Assembly (NCBI GenBank): GCA_005893275.1
Contig: VBOW01000031.1
Coordinates: 1-57,064 of the forward strand
Length of the DNA stretch: 57,064 bases
Reading direction: 5' to 3'
Source: Candidatus Eisenbacteria bacterium
GTDB taxonomy: Bacteria > Eisenbacteria > RBG-16-71-46 > SZUA-252
Position numbers and translations under genes: made by a program. The notes beneath the pieces were generated by a model, which ran no database searches, was not told the DNA's origin, and saw only the letters and a list, made by a program, of their open reading frames with translations. Positions 32,622-40,931 of the stretch are shown here, in pieces (within the stretch, counting starts at the first letter, position 1; every line of letters begins with the position of its first letter).

Positions 32622-33860
32622 ATGCCTCTCCTCGTCTGGGCCGCCGCCCTCCTCGAAGGCCTATCGCTCACGCTGGTCCAGGGATACCTGCCCCTGTACG
32701 TCCGCAGGGCCCTGGGGGAGGCGCATTTTCTCACCGTCGGATCCGTGGTCGCGGTCCCCGCGCTCGGGATATTCATCGCGAGCAATTTCTGGGGCGGCCT
32801 CTCCGACGTGAGCGGCCGGCTGAAGCCCTTCATCCTGATCGGGCTCGCGGGCTACTTCGCGGCGCTCGCGGGATACCCGCTCTTCCGGCACGGCGCCACC
32901 CTGCTCGTTTGGGCGGGGGCGGCCTCACTCCTCTACGGGACCCTCGCACCCTCGCTCAAGACCTACGTGACGCTCACCCAGCCGGGCCGTCGCGAGCACG
33001 CGCTCGCCTACCTCCTCATGTCGCAGAGCATCGGCTGGTTTCTGGGGAGCGTCGGAGGCTCGCGCCTCATGGAACCGAGCATCGGCTCCGGTTTCAAGAC
33101 CGCGGTCTGGGTGTGCGCGGCGCTCGTTGCCGCCCACCTCGTCGTGGTCGCGCTGTGCCTGCGAGATCACCGGCGCGATCCGGCCGTGAGGCAGCATCGC
33201 GGATGGCTCGAGGGGGTGGTCCAAGACCTGGCCTCCCTGTACGAGAACCCGAAGCTCCTCTCGGTGTGCGTCGTGATCTTCTTCCTCGTCGCGGGGAACT
33301 ACATCACCTGGGGGTTCTTTTCGGTCTTCTTCGTCGAGCACCTGCATGCGAGCGTGGGCACGCTCGGCACGGCGCTGGGCGTATCGTCCTTGCTGGGAAT
33401 CGTCCTCATGCCGGCGGTGGGGCCGCTCGTAGGCCGCTTCGGAGGGCATCGCGTGCTCGCGGTCGGGACGACCCTCTACATCGTGATGTATCTGGGCATG
33501 GCGCTGACCCGGAGCCCGCTGGCCGCGGCGGCGCTCTTCGCAATGCCGCTCTATGGCATGGTCAACGTGAGCGCCAGCACTCTCGCCTCCCAGTACTCGA
33601 CGAGCGTTCAGCGCGGCGGCGGTCTCGGCATCCTGAACGGAACGTACGCCCTGGCGACGATCGTGGGGCCGCTGATCGGTGGGTCGCTCGCGGATCGCGC
33701 GGGGCTGGGGGTGATTCCCTGGACTTCCCTCGGGTTCGCGGCCGTCGCGACCGCGATCGCCTGGCGGACCGTGGCGACGAGCGTGCCGTCCCGGGCCGAA
33801 TCGGGTGCGCCCCCACGGCCGGCCGACCAGGCCAAAGTCTCCGGAAGAAATGCCGATTGA
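32622..33860 (+). CDS. Major facilitator superfamily transporter
   Basis: A 412-residue membrane protein with twelve predicted helices, the normal MFS size. The cytoplasmic loop between helices 2 and 3 reads WGGLSDVSGRLKP, a clear form of the MFS motif GxLaDrxGrkp, and the second half repeats it more weakly (GPLVGRFGGHR). The substrate is not evident; drug-efflux or sugar-efflux proteins of the DHA1 group share this size. The start ATG lies 121 bases from the divergent DUF3798 gene and has no ribosome site, only a TAGGGT box. The last 40 residues are a polar cytoplasmic tail. Confidence 0.88.
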   Translation: MPLLVWAAALLEGLSLTLVQGYLPLYVRRALGEAHFLTVGSVVAVPALGIFIASNFWGGLSDVSGRLKPFILIGLAGYFAALAGYPLFRHGATLLVWAGAASLLYGTLAPSLKTYVTLTQPGRREHALAYLLMSQSIGWFLGSVGGSRLMEPSIGSGFKTAVWVCAALVAAHLVVVALCLRDHRRDPAVRQHRGWLEGVVQDLASLYENPKLLSVCVVIFFLVAGNYITWGFFSVFFVEHLHASVGTLGTALGVSSLLGIVLMPAVGPLVGRFGGHRVLAVGTTLYIVMYLGMALTRSPLAAAALFAMPLYGMVNVSASTLASQYSTSVQRGGGLGILNGTYALATIVGPLIGGSLADRAGLGVIPWTSLGFAAVATAIAWRTVATSVPSRAESGAPPRPADQAKVSGRNAD

Positions 33861-33962
33861 AACGGGGTAATCCTCCCTGGTATGCTCTAATGACTTGGGG
33901 CTTGCCGACGAGGTCCACGTCGCACCCTACAACTCGCCCTACGATAGGAAGTTAGCCCCGAC

Positions 33963-34526
33963 ATGAGAATGTTCATCCCAGCATGCGTCCTTCTCCTTTT
34001 CGGCCTAGCGCTCTTCTCGCCTCCCGCCCAGTCGGTTGGAACAACGACCCCGCTCGATCGCTCGGCCAAGCCCGCGCCGGGGGAGAAGAAGCTTCCGTGG
34101 ATGGCGTTCGACGCGGCGACCGAAAAGGCGAAGAAGGAAAACAAGCACCTGATCGTGGACGTCTACACGACCTGGTGCGGCTGGTGCAAGGTCATGGACC
34201 GCCAAACCTACGGGAATTCGGAGGTCGCCGGCTATCTCCTCGAGAATTTCGTGCTGGCGAAAGTGAACGGGGAATCCTCCGCGGAGATCCATTGGAAGGG
34301 CAAGACCATGACCGAGAGGCAGTTCGCGCGCTCAGTAGGGGTGACGGGATTTCCTACCACCTATTTTCTCAAGCCCGACGCGGAAATCATCGGCGGCGCG
34401 CCAGGATTCATCGGGCCCGGCGACTTCATGATCTACGCCAAGTACGTGAGCACGCGCTGGTACGAGAAGGGCTCACCTCAGGACTACCTCAAGTCGACGC
34501 AGCAAGAGCCGCAGCACTCGAACTAG
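33963..34526 (+). CDS. Secreted thioredoxin-fold protein (CGWC)
   Basis: A 187-residue protein with a signal peptide (PACVLLLFGLALFSPPAQS), then a thioredoxin domain of the DUF255/thioredoxin_7 kind. The active site is TTWCGWCKVMDRQTY, with a preceding KENKHLIVDVY strand and a cis-proline loop VTGFPTTYFL. The sequence ends in a Gln/Ser tail. It acts in the periplasm, probably on protein disulfides or as a stress protein, and is the second redox protein of the window besides TlpA. Ribosome site AGGAAG is 10 bases before ATG 33963. The small membrane protein downstream begins 13 bases after its stop. Confidence 0.88.
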   Translation: MRMFIPACVLLLFGLALFSPPAQSVGTTTPLDRSAKPAPGEKKLPWMAFDAATEKAKKENKHLIVDVYTTWCGWCKVMDRQTYGNSEVAGYLLENFVLAKVNGESSAEIHWKGKTMTERQFARSVGVTGFPTTYFLKPDAEIIGGAPGFIGPGDFMIYAKYVSTRWYEKGSPQDYLKSTQQEPQHSN

Positions 34527-34539
34527 CGCTCCACCTTCG

Positions 34540-34971
34540 TTGAACCACCCGTGGGGGGTCGCCCATCGCGTGGCACGTGCTTCGCGTCCGCTGCTTCCGC
34601 GTGTCCATCCGCCGGCCCTGAGCGTGGTCCTGCTCGCCACGGGATATCTCGCGCTGGGGCTGGTCTCGCTCGCCCTATGGCAGACCGCTCCCGCGCTCGA
34701 CACGATGCTCGGACGCCATCACATCGCCGGCGCGCTCGCGAATCTCGCGCTCGTCCTCTTGGGCATGAGCATCGTGGCCGGGCCCTACCGTCGCGGCGAC
34801 CGGTGGGCGCACTGGGTGCAGTGGATCCCGCTCCTGGCCTACGGCGTGCCGATCCTCTGCATCGACGGGTACCATGTGGGCTGGCGCACCGAAAGCACGG
34901 CGATCAACGCCGCGCTGCTCGCTCCCTTCGTGCTGGGATTGCTCTGGGATCGGAGGAACCGGAGGATTTAG
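34540..34971 (+). CDS. Small four-helix membrane protein, hypothetical
   Basis: A 143-residue protein with four hydrophobic stretches (residues about 27-47, 62-80, 95-110 and 120-138) and Arg-rich ends, so both termini should be in the cytoplasm. I do not recognise the family; DoxX- or SdpI-like small membrane proteins have similar layouts. The start is TTG 34540, 13 bases after the thioredoxin gene, and both probably share a transcript. It overlaps the end of thyX by 4 bases, tail to tail. Confidence 0.6.
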   Translation: MNHPWGVAHRVARASRPLLPRVHPPALSVVLLATGYLALGLVSLALWQTAPALDTMLGRHHIAGALANLALVLLGMSIVAGPYRRGDRWAHWVQWIPLLAYGVPILCIDGYHVGWRTESTAINAALLAPFVLGLLWDRRNRRI

Positions 34972-35903
34972 GCGGTGCCCGGCGACCACGGCACGGGCAG
35001 GTTGAGCTGCCTCAATTTCGCTTCCAGCTCCTCGCGCTCCCGGTTCTTGGCGAGACGGCCGTCCACCATGTTCAACATGCCGGCCGCCTTTGCGATTTCC
35101 GTGGCGCCGGCCGTGTCCGATGCCCCCACGGCCGCGACCACCTTCCACTCGGTCGCGGATAGCTCGAGCGCGTGGAGCGAATAGTCGAGGAAGGCTTCCC
35201 ACGTGATCGGACACCACCTGCTGACCACTTCCGTGCCGATGGTCCCCGCGTAGGCGCGAATCTCCTCCTGGGCGTTCGCGTCCATCCTGAGCTTCAGGAA
35301 GTGGAGCAGGTTGTGGAGGTTCGTCTTCCAGTACGCTTCCGTGTAGGTCGAAAGAGGCAGATCCTTTCTCGCCTGCTCCCGAGAAATCCCCTCGGCCAGG
35401 CGCTCCTCATAGATCTTCCGGGACGCTGCGTGGAGATCGGCCTCCTTCTTGGAGAATATCGCCCCGCGTGAAGGATCCAGGGTCTCGTCGCTCCCTTGCC
35501 TGTTCTTTTTCGATTGCAGTCGCCACGCCTCGGCGGGCGTCGTTTGCGCGGAATCGATCGCGACCGAGTAGCGGGTCGAGTACTCGTTCACGCTCGCGGT
35601 GCGATGCCGGATCCACTGCCGCCAGCAATCCATGGGGACCCGGACGTGCAGCTTGATCTCGCACATCTCGAAGGGTGTGGTGTGGCGGTGGCGCATCAAG
35701 TAGCGGATCAGGCCGCGATCTTCGTGGATTCGCTTGGTCCCGGCGCCGTAGGAGACCCGCGCCGCCTGAACGATCGACTCGTCCGAGCCCATGTAGTCGA
35801 TGACCCGCACCAAGCCGTCGTCCAGGACCCGGAACGGCTTTCCTAGAATCGCGTCGAGAGCCGCCACGCGCGGCCGTTCCAGGGGGGAGCCGGTCTCGTT
35901 CAT
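34968..35903 (-). CDS. thyX: Flavin-dependent thymidylate synthase
   Basis: A 311-residue ThyX, slightly longer than the usual 220-260 because of a C-terminal extension. It makes dTMP from dUMP using methylene-tetrahydrofolate with FAD and NADPH, and serves organisms without classical ThyA. The signature RHRTASVNEYSTRYS (RHRxxSxNExSxRY) is fully kept, as are HRHTTPFEMCEIKLHVRVP and the YTEAYWKTNLHNLLHFLKLR helix with NLHNLxHFLxLR. ATG 35903 is used. A TAGATT box stands 8 bases upstream and no ribosome site is visible. The following minus-strand sequence (upstream, towards 36230) holds a decayed oxygenase. Confidence 0.95.
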   Translation of the reverse strand: MNETGSPLERPRVAALDAILGKPFRVLDDGLVRVIDYMGSDESIVQAARVSYGAGTKRIHEDRGLIRYLMRHRHTTPFEMCEIKLHVRVPMDCWRQWIRHRTASVNEYSTRYSVAIDSAQTTPAEAWRLQSKKNRQGSDETLDPSRGAIFSKKEADLHAASRKIYEERLAEGISREQARKDLPLSTYTEAYWKTNLHNLLHFLKLRMDANAQEEIRAYAGTIGTEVVSRWCPITWEAFLDYSLHALELSATEWKVVAAVGASDTAGATEIAKAAGMLNMVDGRLAKNREREELEAKLRQLNLPVPWSPGTA

Positions 35904-35911
35904 CGCGGTGG

Positions 35912-35917
35912 AATCTA
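35912..35917 (-). promoter_or_regulatory. -10-like TAGATT before thyX (leaderless candidate)
   Basis: TAGATT on the minus strand ends 8 bases before the ATG at 35903. No Shine-Dalgarno and no clear -35 box. Confidence 0.35.
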
Positions 35918-36047
35918 GCACGCCCTTCACGGATCGCGCGACACGCACCGCTCGACGGCCGGCGGCGAACGAAGAGTTGAGCGGACGCCGCGCTGGACAC
36001 TCTCCACGGTACCCACATCCTCCCGCCCCACCCGGTCCAGCGCGGCG

Positions 36048-36230
36048 TCCCCATGAATACACGCTGACCGTGGTGTTAGGGAAGAGCCAAAAACAAAACG
36101 GCGCGATTTTTTCCCGCGCGCCGAGACGCGCTCCCTTATCCGCTTCCATGTTCCCATGATGCGTGCACACGTTCGAGGGGCGGTGCACTCGGTTCTCATA
36201 ATCACGTGCGAGCAGGAAAGGTTGGTCGTC
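36048..36230 (-). pseudogene. Remnant of a Rieske aromatic-ring-hydroxylating oxygenase alpha subunit
   Basis: One minus-strand frame reads DQPFLLARDYENRVHRPSNVCTHHGN..., the entry and first Cys-x-His ligand pair of a Rieske [2Fe-2S] domain (normally PFLLxRD...LSNVCTHRGN). About 20 residues later it continues REKIAPFCFWLFPNTTVSVYSWG, which matches the FWLFPNxMxNxYPWG segment found deep in the catalytic domain of such oxygenases. About 150 or more residues that should lie between, including the second Cys-x-x-His pair, are missing, and nothing recognisable precedes or follows. So both ends and the middle are gone. It lies between a NagD-like gene and thyX on the same strand. Confidence 0.6.
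36088..36123 (-). terminator. Terminator-like hairpin after the NagD-like gene (within the oxygenase remnant)
   Basis: On the minus strand CGGCGCG pairs with CGCGCCG around an A-rich loop, followed by TTTTGTTTTT. It lies 124 bases after the NagD-like stop. Since it falls inside decayed coding sequence its function is uncertain. Confidence 0.4.
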
Positions 36231-36246
36231 CGGCGCGGTCGCGCGC

Positions 36247-37026
36247 TCAGGCGATGCCGAGCCAAGCAGGCACCGCGGCCGCGCTGTCGAGCACCGCGGT
36301 CGGCCCCGGCGTGAATCGCGTGGCGTCTCCGGCGCGAAACTTGCCCGTGCGTACAAGCACTCCCGCCATGCCGAGCGCGACGCTCGCGGAGACGTCGAAT
36401 TCGGCGTCGTCCCCCACCATGGCGATCTCCCCACGCTGTACGCCCTCTTCCTTCGCGACCGCGTCGAAGAGCAGCTCGGAAGGCTTTCCGAGCGTCTCCG
36501 CCTCGCGACCGGAGGCGTAGGCGAGGAACGCCGCGACGGGCCCGAGATCGGTCACAAGCTCCCCGCCCTTCCGGAAATAGCGGTTCCGCTGGAGCGTGTA
36601 GAGCGTGGCGCCTTCCACCAGGCGTCGAAACGCCGGTTGGAGATCCGCGATGCGCAGATCGTGCCCCTCGGTCGCAAGGACGACCGCCGGGCCCCGGGGA
36701 TCGCTCTGAAACCACTCGAAATCTTCGCGCACCTCCGGCTCCACGTAGAGGAGCCCGCGGGCGTGCCCTCGCTCGGGGAGCGTGCGCCGCGCGACCACAG
36801 CCGGCGTCACGAGCCATGAGGGGTTGTCCAAGAGCCCTTGCCGCGTCAAATGGGCGGCGAGAATGCGATGCGGGACGCTCGTCGTATTCGTTACGAGCCT
36901 CACCGGCATGCGCTCGAGGATTTGTCGCACGGCGTGAGCCGCTCCAGGAATCGCGGGCCCGCCGACTCCGTCCGTCAGCGTTCCGTCGATGTCGAAGCAG
37001 ACGAGGCGGATCCTCGAGGGCTCCAT
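36247..37026 (-). CDS. HAD-superfamily hydrolase, subfamily IIA (NagD-like)
   Basis: A 259-residue protein of the NagD / HDHD2 group. Motif I is VCFDIDGTLTDGVG (nucleophile Asp), motif II RLVTNTTSVP (Thr-Asn-Thr, as in NagD), and motifs III-IV GKPSELLFDA plus MVGDDAEFDV. The C2-type cap is in the middle. These enzymes dephosphorylate small phosphates such as nucleotides or sugar phosphates; the substrate is not readable here. A TAAGAT box ends 8 bases before the ATG and there is no ribosome site. It is divergent from the Spy-like gene. Confidence 0.88.
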   Translation of the reverse strand: MEPSRIRLVCFDIDGTLTDGVGGPAIPGAAHAVRQILERMPVRLVTNTTSVPHRILAAHLTRQGLLDNPSWLVTPAVVARRTLPERGHARGLLYVEPEVREDFEWFQSDPRGPAVVLATEGHDLRIADLQPAFRRLVEGATLYTLQRNRYFRKGGELVTDLGPVAAFLAYASGREAETLGKPSELLFDAVAKEEGVQRGEIAMVGDDAEFDVSASVALGMAGVLVRTGKFRAGDATRFTPGPTAVLDSAAAVPAWLGIA

Positions 37027-37034
37027 GCGCGGCG

Positions 37035-37040
37035 ATCTTA
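37035..37040 (-). promoter_or_regulatory. -10-like TAAGAT before the NagD-like gene (leaderless candidate)
   Basis: TAAGAT on the minus strand ends 8 bases before the ATG at 37026; no Shine-Dalgarno is present. Confidence 0.4.
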
Positions 37041-37149
37041 GTGGGTGAACCCGAATCCCGAGAGAGTTAATCTAAGAAGCATCCGTGAGGCATGGTGCCC
37101 ACGTGATTGGAACCGCCGGGCGCGACAAGCCCCGGCGAGAGGAGGAACG

Positions 37150-37635
37150 ATGCGACCAGCCATGGTGCATTGGTGGAAGCACGGCCGCCACGGCTCCCGC
37201 TGTGGCGCGTATGCCGGCTGCGCCCCCGGAGTCTCGATGGAGCGACGGGAGCCGCACACCGTCGGCGAAGAGCTCCAGGCGACATTCGGCGGCGGAGGCT
37301 TTGGAGTCAGGAGGCCGCTCCGTTTCCTGGCGTTCAAGCTCGGGCTCGACGAATCGCAGGTGGCCGAGCTCGCGAAGATCCTGGACGAGCTCAAGACCGA
37401 GCGGGCCCAGGCAGCCGTGGACGATCGCCGCGCGATCACGGCGATCGCGGAGGCGGTAAGCGCCGACTCTTTCGATGAGGCAAAAGCGAAGTCGGCCGCG
37501 TCGGTTCGGGTAACAAGCTCGGAGAATCTGCAGAACTCGGTGAACCGGGCGATGAGCCGGATTCACGCGATCCTGAATCCGGACCAGAGGGCGAAGCTCG
37601 CCTACCTGATTCGGACCGGAGCGCTCTCGGTGTAG
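37150..37635 (+). CDS. Spy/CpxP-like heavy-metal-sensor-type helical protein without signal peptide
   Basis: A 161-residue protein whose C-terminal about 90 residues form an all-helical Spy/CpxP-like domain: LGLDESQVAELAKILDELKTER at the start and AILNPDQRAKLAYLIRTGA at the end, matching the LTxxQ...LTPEQR pattern of periplasmic Spy and metal-resistance proteins. The N-terminal half is His/Gly/Arg-rich (HWWKHGRHGSRCG) and is not a signal peptide, so the protein may stay in the cytoplasm. ATG 37150 was chosen because GGAGGA stands 4 bases upstream. Its function could be chaperone-like or a metal-responsive one; neither is shown by the sequence. Confidence 0.6.
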   Translation: MRPAMVHWWKHGRHGSRCGAYAGCAPGVSMERREPHTVGEELQATFGGGGFGVRRPLRFLAFKLGLDESQVAELAKILDELKTERAQAAVDDRRAITAIAEAVSADSFDEAKAKSAASVRVTSSENLQNSVNRAMSRIHAILNPDQRAKLAYLIRTGALSV

Positions 37636-37669
37636 CGGGTGCGTCGCGGATCGGGGCGCGCCCGTCTCG

Positions 37670-38137
37670 TCACCGCACGAATCCCTGCCGTACGGCGTGG
37701 ATGAAGTCGGTGTAGGCGGGCGTGAGCCCTGCCGCGCGCATGTCGGTCGCGATTTGCCCGCGGTGGTACGCCGAATGCAAGAGGACGTGACTCAGGACGT
37801 CACCGATCGAGTTCGTCCACGTCTCCCCCTTCGAATTCGTGTACGAGGCGATCTGGGCGAGCGCCCCGGGGCGCATCCGGCCGAGATACTCCTGCCACAA
37901 GGGGGGCAGCTTCCCCGCCTGCGCCTCACATTCGCCTACTGTCCACGCGGGCCACACTTCGGATTCCTGCCTCCATTGCTTCAATCGCCCTAGCCAAAGC
38001 CACTCCGCCGAGATGAGGTGGGCCAGGTACTTGAGCGAGCGCGGCGGCGGCGTTCCGGAACGGAGCGCCGCGAGGGTTTCCTGGTTCGCCCACGCGTCGT
38101 AGGCGAACTGACGATGAAGGTGGAGCAGGAGGTCCAT
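37670..38137 (-). CDS. DinB/YfiT family four-helix protein
   Basis: A 155-residue DinB-superfamily protein, a four-helix bundle that usually binds a metal through three histidines. Visible pieces are a first helix FAYDAWANQETLAAL, a LAHLISAEWLWLGR segment with one His ligand, and the conserved VLLHSAYHRGQIATDMR helix with the HxxxHRGQ pair. Some relatives use bacillithiol or mycothiol as cofactor, but the partner here is unknown. It has a homologous domain in the SRPBCC-PDZ-DinB fusion at 11016-12197. It is separated by about 100 bases from the glycosidase gene, with no linked function. Confidence 0.88.
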   Translation of the reverse strand: MDLLLHLHRQFAYDAWANQETLAALRSGTPPPRSLKYLAHLISAEWLWLGRLKQWRQESEVWPAWTVGECEAQAGKLPPLWQEYLGRMRPGALAQIASYTNSKGETWTNSIGDVLSHVLLHSAYHRGQIATDMRAAGLTPAYTDFIHAVRQGFVR

Positions 38138-38236
38138 GGCGGGCGATTCTCTCGCCGGGAGCGGAGCGGTGTCCAGATGTAATGCGGGGCCTGATCCATG
38201 TCCGGGCGGGGGTCGCGCGTCGGTTGCGCCCGCGCG

Positions 38237-40915
38237 TCAGGTCCGGGGGCCCGCGAGACCAGGCTGGGCGCGTCGTGCGTGCGCTAGGAGCTCGATGCAG
38301 CGTGTGACGAGCGCGGTCCAACCGGTCTGATGGCATGCGCCCAGCCCGCGGCCGGTTTCGCCGTGGAAATACTCGTGGAAGAGGAGCAGATCGCGGGAGT
38401 GCGGCTCTTGGGCGAAGACAGCCTCCTCGTCGAGACACGGGCGGCGGCCGGTGGAATCCGGGCGGAACAACGACGCCAACCGGGCGGCGATCTCGTTCGC
38501 CACTTCCTGCAAGTTCATGAGCCGTCCGGATCGGGCCGGGCACGCCACACGAAGGGAGTCACCGTAGAAATGGTGGTAGCGCTCGAGAGCCTCGATCAGA
38601 AGGTAGTTCACCGGGAACCAGATCGGACCGCGCCAGTTCGAATTCCCGCCGAAGAGCGGGGTGGTCGCCTCGCCGGGCGAGTAGTCCACGCGGTGCTCCG
38701 TACCGCCGACGAGGAACACGAACGGGTGGTCCCGATGGTATCGCGAAAGCGAGCGGACGCCGTAGGGGGACAGGAACTCGTTCTCATCCAGCATGTATTC
38801 GAGCACGCGGACGAGGCGCTCGCGGCGCGGGATCGCCAGGAGGCGGTGCGAGTGCCCGCCGCCGCCGGATTCCATATAGGAGATGTGCCGCACCAGGTCC
38901 TTCCGGTTCTCCAGGAACCAGCGGAGGCGCTTCCCGAAGCCCGGTAGCCGCGCGATCGCTTCCTCCTCCAGGACCTCCACCGCGATCAGTGGAATGAGCC
39001 CGACGAGCGATCGCACCCGGAGGGGAATCTTCATTCCGTCGACGTAGATCTGGTCGTAGTAAAACCCGTCTCCCTCGTCCCAGAGCCCGCTCCCGCCGAG
39101 CGTGTTCATCGCGTCCGTGATGGCGACGAAATGCTCGAAGAACTTCGAGGCGAGGTCCTCGTAGGCCGGATCTTCGGTCGCCAGCTCGAGCGCGATCGAG
39201 AGCATCGTGCCGCAGTAGAAGGCCATCCAGGCCGTGCCGTCCGACTGCTCCAGACGGCCGCCGGTCGGAAGCGGGCGCGAGCGGTCGAACACGCCGATGT
39301 TGTCCATCCCCAGAAACCCGCCCGAGAAGATGTTCAGCCCGTCGGGGTCCTTCCGGTTCACCCACCAGGTGAAATTGAGGAGCAATTTTTGAAATGCGCG
39401 TTTGAGAAAGAGCCGGTCGCGCTCGCCGCGCTTGGCCGTGATCTTGTACACGCGCCAGCAGGCCCAGGCGTGCACGGGCGGGTTGACGTCCGAGAGCTCC
39501 CATTCATACGCGGGGATTTGTCCGTTCGGGTGCATGTACCATTCGCGCAGCAGGAGAAGCAGCTGGTGCTTCGCGAATTCGGGGTCGAGCCGCGCAAGGG
39601 GGAGCATGTGAAACGCGAGATCCCACGCGGCGTACCAGGGATACTCCCAGGAGTCGGGCATCGAGAGCACGTCGCGGTTGTAGAGGTGCGCCCAGTCCCG
39701 GTTCCGCACGCGCGCGCGTGCGGAAGGCGGCTTCGGTTGGGCGGGGTCCCCTTCGAGCCAATCCTTCACGGAGTAGTGGTAGAACTGCTTCGTCCAGAGA
39801 AGCCCCGCGTACGCCTGGCGCATGATTCGGCGCTCGTCCTCGGTGGTCCCCTCCGGGATCCGCGACGCATAGAACTGATCCGCCTCTCGGCGGCGCGCCT
39901 CCAGCGTGGCGTCGAACTCGGCGGCGAGGGGCTGCTTCGGCATCTCGGCCTCGGCCGCCAAGCGAAGCCGCGCGGCGGCTCTCCCGCCCCCCGGAATCGT
40001 CAGCCGATAGAGCGCCGCGGCTTTGGTGCCCAGGCGGCCCGGATTCAGGGCGCTCTTCCTGCCGCGAACCACGTAGTCATGGAACGCGTCCTTCACGTAC
40101 GGTCCGTCGTTCTCGGTGCCGAAGAGAAGCTTTCGGTTGGTTTCGTTCTCGGTGAACAGGAGCTCGGCTGCCCCCTCCGTGACGAGGCGGAACCGTCCCA
40201 GGGTCTCGTGCTCCGCCAGGATCGCGCCGTCGGCCGGCGCCGAGAGCTTCCCCTTGGCGAAGTAGCCCTCGCCGGTCCGCCCCCAGGACCACGTGTTTCG
40301 GATCCAGAGGGTCGGAAGGATGTGGAGCGGGGCCTCATCGGGGCCTCGATTCCAGACCTCGATGCGGACGAGGATGTCGTTCGGAGATTTCTTGGCGTAC
40401 TCGACCGAAACGTCGAAGTAGCGTCCTCCTTCGAAGACGCCTGTGTCCGCGATCTCGAACTCAGTGTCGGTGAGCCCGCGCCGGCGATTTTCCTCCAGCA
40501 GCCGCTCGTACGGAAATTCGGATTGAGGATACCTGTAAATCGCCTTCATGTAGGAATGGGTCGGAGTGGAATCGAGGTAGAAATAAACCTCTTTGACGTC
40601 TTCGCCGTGATTTCCCTGCTTTCCGCTCAGTCCGAAGAGGCGCTCTTTCAGGATGGGATCGCGGCCATTCCAAAGGGAGATCGCGAAGCAAAGCCTGCAC
40701 TCACGGTCGCAGATCCCGAGTAGACCGTCTTCCCCCCAGCGGTAGGCACGGCTCCGCGCGTGCTCGTGCGGGAAGTACTCCCACACCTCCCCGTCGGCGG
40801 AGTAGTCCTCCCGGACCGTGCCCCATTGCCGCTCCGAGAGATAAGGCCCCCATCGCTTCCAGTTCTCGAGGCGCCGCCCGTCCGCCTCGAGCCTCCGGGT
40901 TTCGGCATCGCTCAT
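38237..40915 (-). CDS. GH63/MGH1-like glycoside hydrolase
   Basis: An 892-residue cytoplasmic protein of the large bacterial glucosidase group (MGH1-like / GH63 C-terminal domain). An N-terminal beta domain (about 1-330, with YLSERQWGTVREDYS) is followed by an (alpha/alpha)6-barrel (about 370-890). Barrel motifs include RDVLSMPDSWEYPWYAAWDLAFH, where the aspartate is a likely catalytic residue, the GTAWMAFYCGTML segment, and NWRGPIWFPVNYLLIEAL near the end. It probably cleaves alpha-glucosides such as mannosylglycerate- or glucosylglycerate-like solutes. ATG 40915 chosen; GTG 40927 is possible. It lies 16 bases downstream of murJ on the same strand. Confidence 0.85.
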   Translation of the reverse strand: MSDAETRRLEADGRRLENWKRWGPYLSERQWGTVREDYSADGEVWEYFPHEHARSRAYRWGEDGLLGICDRECRLCFAISLWNGRDPILKERLFGLSGKQGNHGEDVKEVYFYLDSTPTHSYMKAIYRYPQSEFPYERLLEENRRRGLTDTEFEIADTGVFEGGRYFDVSVEYAKKSPNDILVRIEVWNRGPDEAPLHILPTLWIRNTWSWGRTGEGYFAKGKLSAPADGAILAEHETLGRFRLVTEGAAELLFTENETNRKLLFGTENDGPYVKDAFHDYVVRGRKSALNPGRLGTKAAALYRLTIPGGGRAAARLRLAAEAEMPKQPLAAEFDATLEARRREADQFYASRIPEGTTEDERRIMRQAYAGLLWTKQFYHYSVKDWLEGDPAQPKPPSARARVRNRDWAHLYNRDVLSMPDSWEYPWYAAWDLAFHMLPLARLDPEFAKHQLLLLLREWYMHPNGQIPAYEWELSDVNPPVHAWACWRVYKITAKRGERDRLFLKRAFQKLLLNFTWWVNRKDPDGLNIFSGGFLGMDNIGVFDRSRPLPTGGRLEQSDGTAWMAFYCGTMLSIALELATEDPAYEDLASKFFEHFVAITDAMNTLGGSGLWDEGDGFYYDQIYVDGMKIPLRVRSLVGLIPLIAVEVLEEEAIARLPGFGKRLRWFLENRKDLVRHISYMESGGGGHSHRLLAIPRRERLVRVLEYMLDENEFLSPYGVRSLSRYHRDHPFVFLVGGTEHRVDYSPGEATTPLFGGNSNWRGPIWFPVNYLLIEALERYHHFYGDSLRVACPARSGRLMNLQEVANEIAARLASLFRPDSTGRRPCLDEEAVFAQEPHSRDLLLFHEYFHGETGRGLGACHQTGWTALVTRCIELLAHARRAQPGLAGPRT

Positions 40916-40931
40916 GGACGAAACCACCCTC

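Larger units (their letters stand above)
35904..36246. other. 343-base gap between thyX and the NagD-like gene
   Basis: This gap contains the Rieske-oxygenase remnant (36048-36230), a hairpin with T-rich tail inside it (36088-36123) and the presumed thyX promoter. No other gene is visible. Confidence 0.6.

Noticed and set aside
33834-33859. CCAA-N16-GCCGATTG as a third sigma28-like site
   Set aside because: It falls inside the end of the MFS coding sequence and the -35 half does not match, so coding sequence explains it.
34560-34585. TGGCACG...TCGC as a possible sigma54 (-24/-12) promoter
   Set aside because: The -12 half is a poor match (TCGC for TTGC) and it lies inside the small membrane-protein gene, with no gene at the right distance.
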